Of a stretch of 64,000 nt of DNA, positions 63,088-64,000 are shown in pieces. The notes below the pieces were generated by a model. That model was not told the DNA's origin. It made no database searches and worked only from the letters and a program-made list of their open reading frames with translations. Source of the stretch: Cryoendolithus antarcticus (lineage: Eukaryota; Ascomycota; Dothideomycetes; Cladosporiales; Cladosporiaceae). Each line of letters starts with the position of its first letter. Positions within the stretch are counted from its first letter, which is position 1. Where the stretch lies: NCBI GenBank assembly GCA_002077065.1, contig NAJO01000004.1:682001-746000 (forward strand), given 5' to 3'. A program made the position numbers and the translations under genes.

Positions 63088-64000
63088 GCAGGTGCGACAG
63101 GATCATAGGTCTGAGACGGAGCCAGGAGGGGTTCGAGGGAATCTGCGGCGCCGAGGCACTCTGGCATGGCTTGGAGCATGGAACGTGAGGACGAATCATC
63201 CAGGGAACTCGACGCGACCCTACAGCAGGACTATTGCGCTGTGTACCCAGGAGGCTATCTGGAAGCTTCAAGCTTATTGAGCACGACCCCGGCTCTCGAC
63301 GGCACAAAGACGACGATAGCAAGGACAGTCTGATAGACGCAACAGCCACTGCGTTGGTCTTTTGCGACGGGCGTATGCACGGAGCAAGTCCATCTGAGAC
63401 GCCCTGTAGCGACGGGAACGCAACGCACGCGATCATGTCAAGGCGAGCGAAGCTGGAATGTTGGAGACGGGAGGAACGTGGAAGGGAAACGACCGCTGAC
63501 TGCAGACGTTGGGTTCGGAGGGTTGTGGTGATACGGTGGATCGAAGGCGCGCGGAGAAGAAAGGTAGAGAGCGAGAGATATAGTCGACGCAGTTTTCACA
63601 ATATCCGTCAAGCTGAAGAGCCCGCTGTGTGCTAGGAATACAAGTACCCTACACCCCCAAGAATATCTCTCTCACCACTTCCTCCTTCTCGCTTCTTTCT
63701 CCTGATGCAGCGCCCGCTACATGCAAGATCACCCGCCACCCCAGCAGGCTGTCCATGGGGCCGGCCAAGCGTATGCGAAACTCGCAGGGCGCTCACCCTC
63801 CCTCTCTCGAGTCAGTACGGCTGACTCGGTTATCTTTCGACCACCGCGGTCGTCGTAACCCCGATGCTGCACTTTCTCTTCGCAGCTTGTGTGTCATCTC
63901 ACAATTCGGCACAATCGGGGATCAATACGTCTCGTGATGCGTGTCTCGCTTCGTCCAGTTTCCGAGTACTAATCCAAGCCCTGACGCAGGAGAAGCCGGA
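63088..64000. other. right-edge intergenic, no gene seen
   Basis: About 900 bp to the window edge. Several short frames exist, none protein-like. The segment may include the uL30m 3' UTR and regulatory sequence of a gene beyond the edge. Confidence 0.5.

Noticed and set aside
1..64000. CRISPR arrays, rRNA, transposon ORFs or a biosynthetic cluster
   Set aside because: No regular spacer-repeat array, no rRNA segments, no transposase or reverse-transcriptase motifs, and the single Zn2Cys6 regulator is not surrounded by biosynthetic genes.

Overview
The window is nuclear DNA from a filamentous ascomycete (Pezizomycotina). A Dothideomycete of the Mycosphaerellales/Capnodiales type is my best guess, but that is inference. 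The evidence is short GT-AG introns (about 50-75 nt) with CTAAC/CTGAC branch sites, fungal-specific families (DUF1769, Gag1-like clamp, Prm1, Rxt3, Zn2Cys6 regulators), moderate GC and compact spacing. I see no operons, tRNA or rRNA genes, CRISPR arrays or transposon ORFs. Coordinates of spliced genes span first to last coding base; exon limits are given in the evidence. Many open frames in this window begin at TTG or GTG, so I moved every start to an ATG supported by context or splicing.

Layout: 0.6-7 kb holds an alpha/beta hydrolase, a DUF1769 protein, two F-box-like paralogues and a BLOC-1 subunit 1 homologue. 7.4-21 kb holds HMG-CoA lyase, a CUE-domain protein, a Utp12-domain ribosome-biogenesis protein, the double-bromodomain factor BDF1, a Gag1-like clamp protein and two unrecognised proteins. 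21-31 kb holds an uncertain gene, the membrane-fusion protein PRM1, a 2.2 kb gene-poor stretch, and a convergent pair: an APC-family permease and an intracellular GH43 beta-xylosidase. 31.6-37 kb holds RXT3 and BTN1/CLN3, divergently transcribed. 37.1-39.7 kb is repeat-rich and gene-poor, with a degenerate minisatellite of about 58 bp period. 39.7-46 kb holds a hypothetical protein, an OST-alpha/TMEM184-like membrane protein, a Zn2Cys6 regulator and a secretory thioredoxin-like membrane protein. 46.7-64 kb holds an RBR ubiquitin ligase with an unusual Gly-aromatic-Asp pentapeptide repeat, divergent mitoribosomal genes (bL28m, mL61), a coiled-coil hypothetical protein, a 1636-residue orphan ORF, ATP5 (OSCP), SEC6 and uL30m.

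Functional themes: gene expression (BDF1, RXT3, Utp12 protein, Zn2Cys6 regulator), membrane traffic and fusion (SEC6, PRM1, BTN1, BLOC-1 subunit), and mitochondrial function (HMG-CoA lyase, bL28m, mL61, ATP5, uL30m). Four mitochondrial genes lie within about 14 kb at the right end. The items most worth follow-up are the 58 bp repeat with RIP-like changes, the RBR protein with its pentapeptide array, the giant orphan ORF, and a GC-AG intron. I found no convincing novel multi-gene defence or biosynthetic system.
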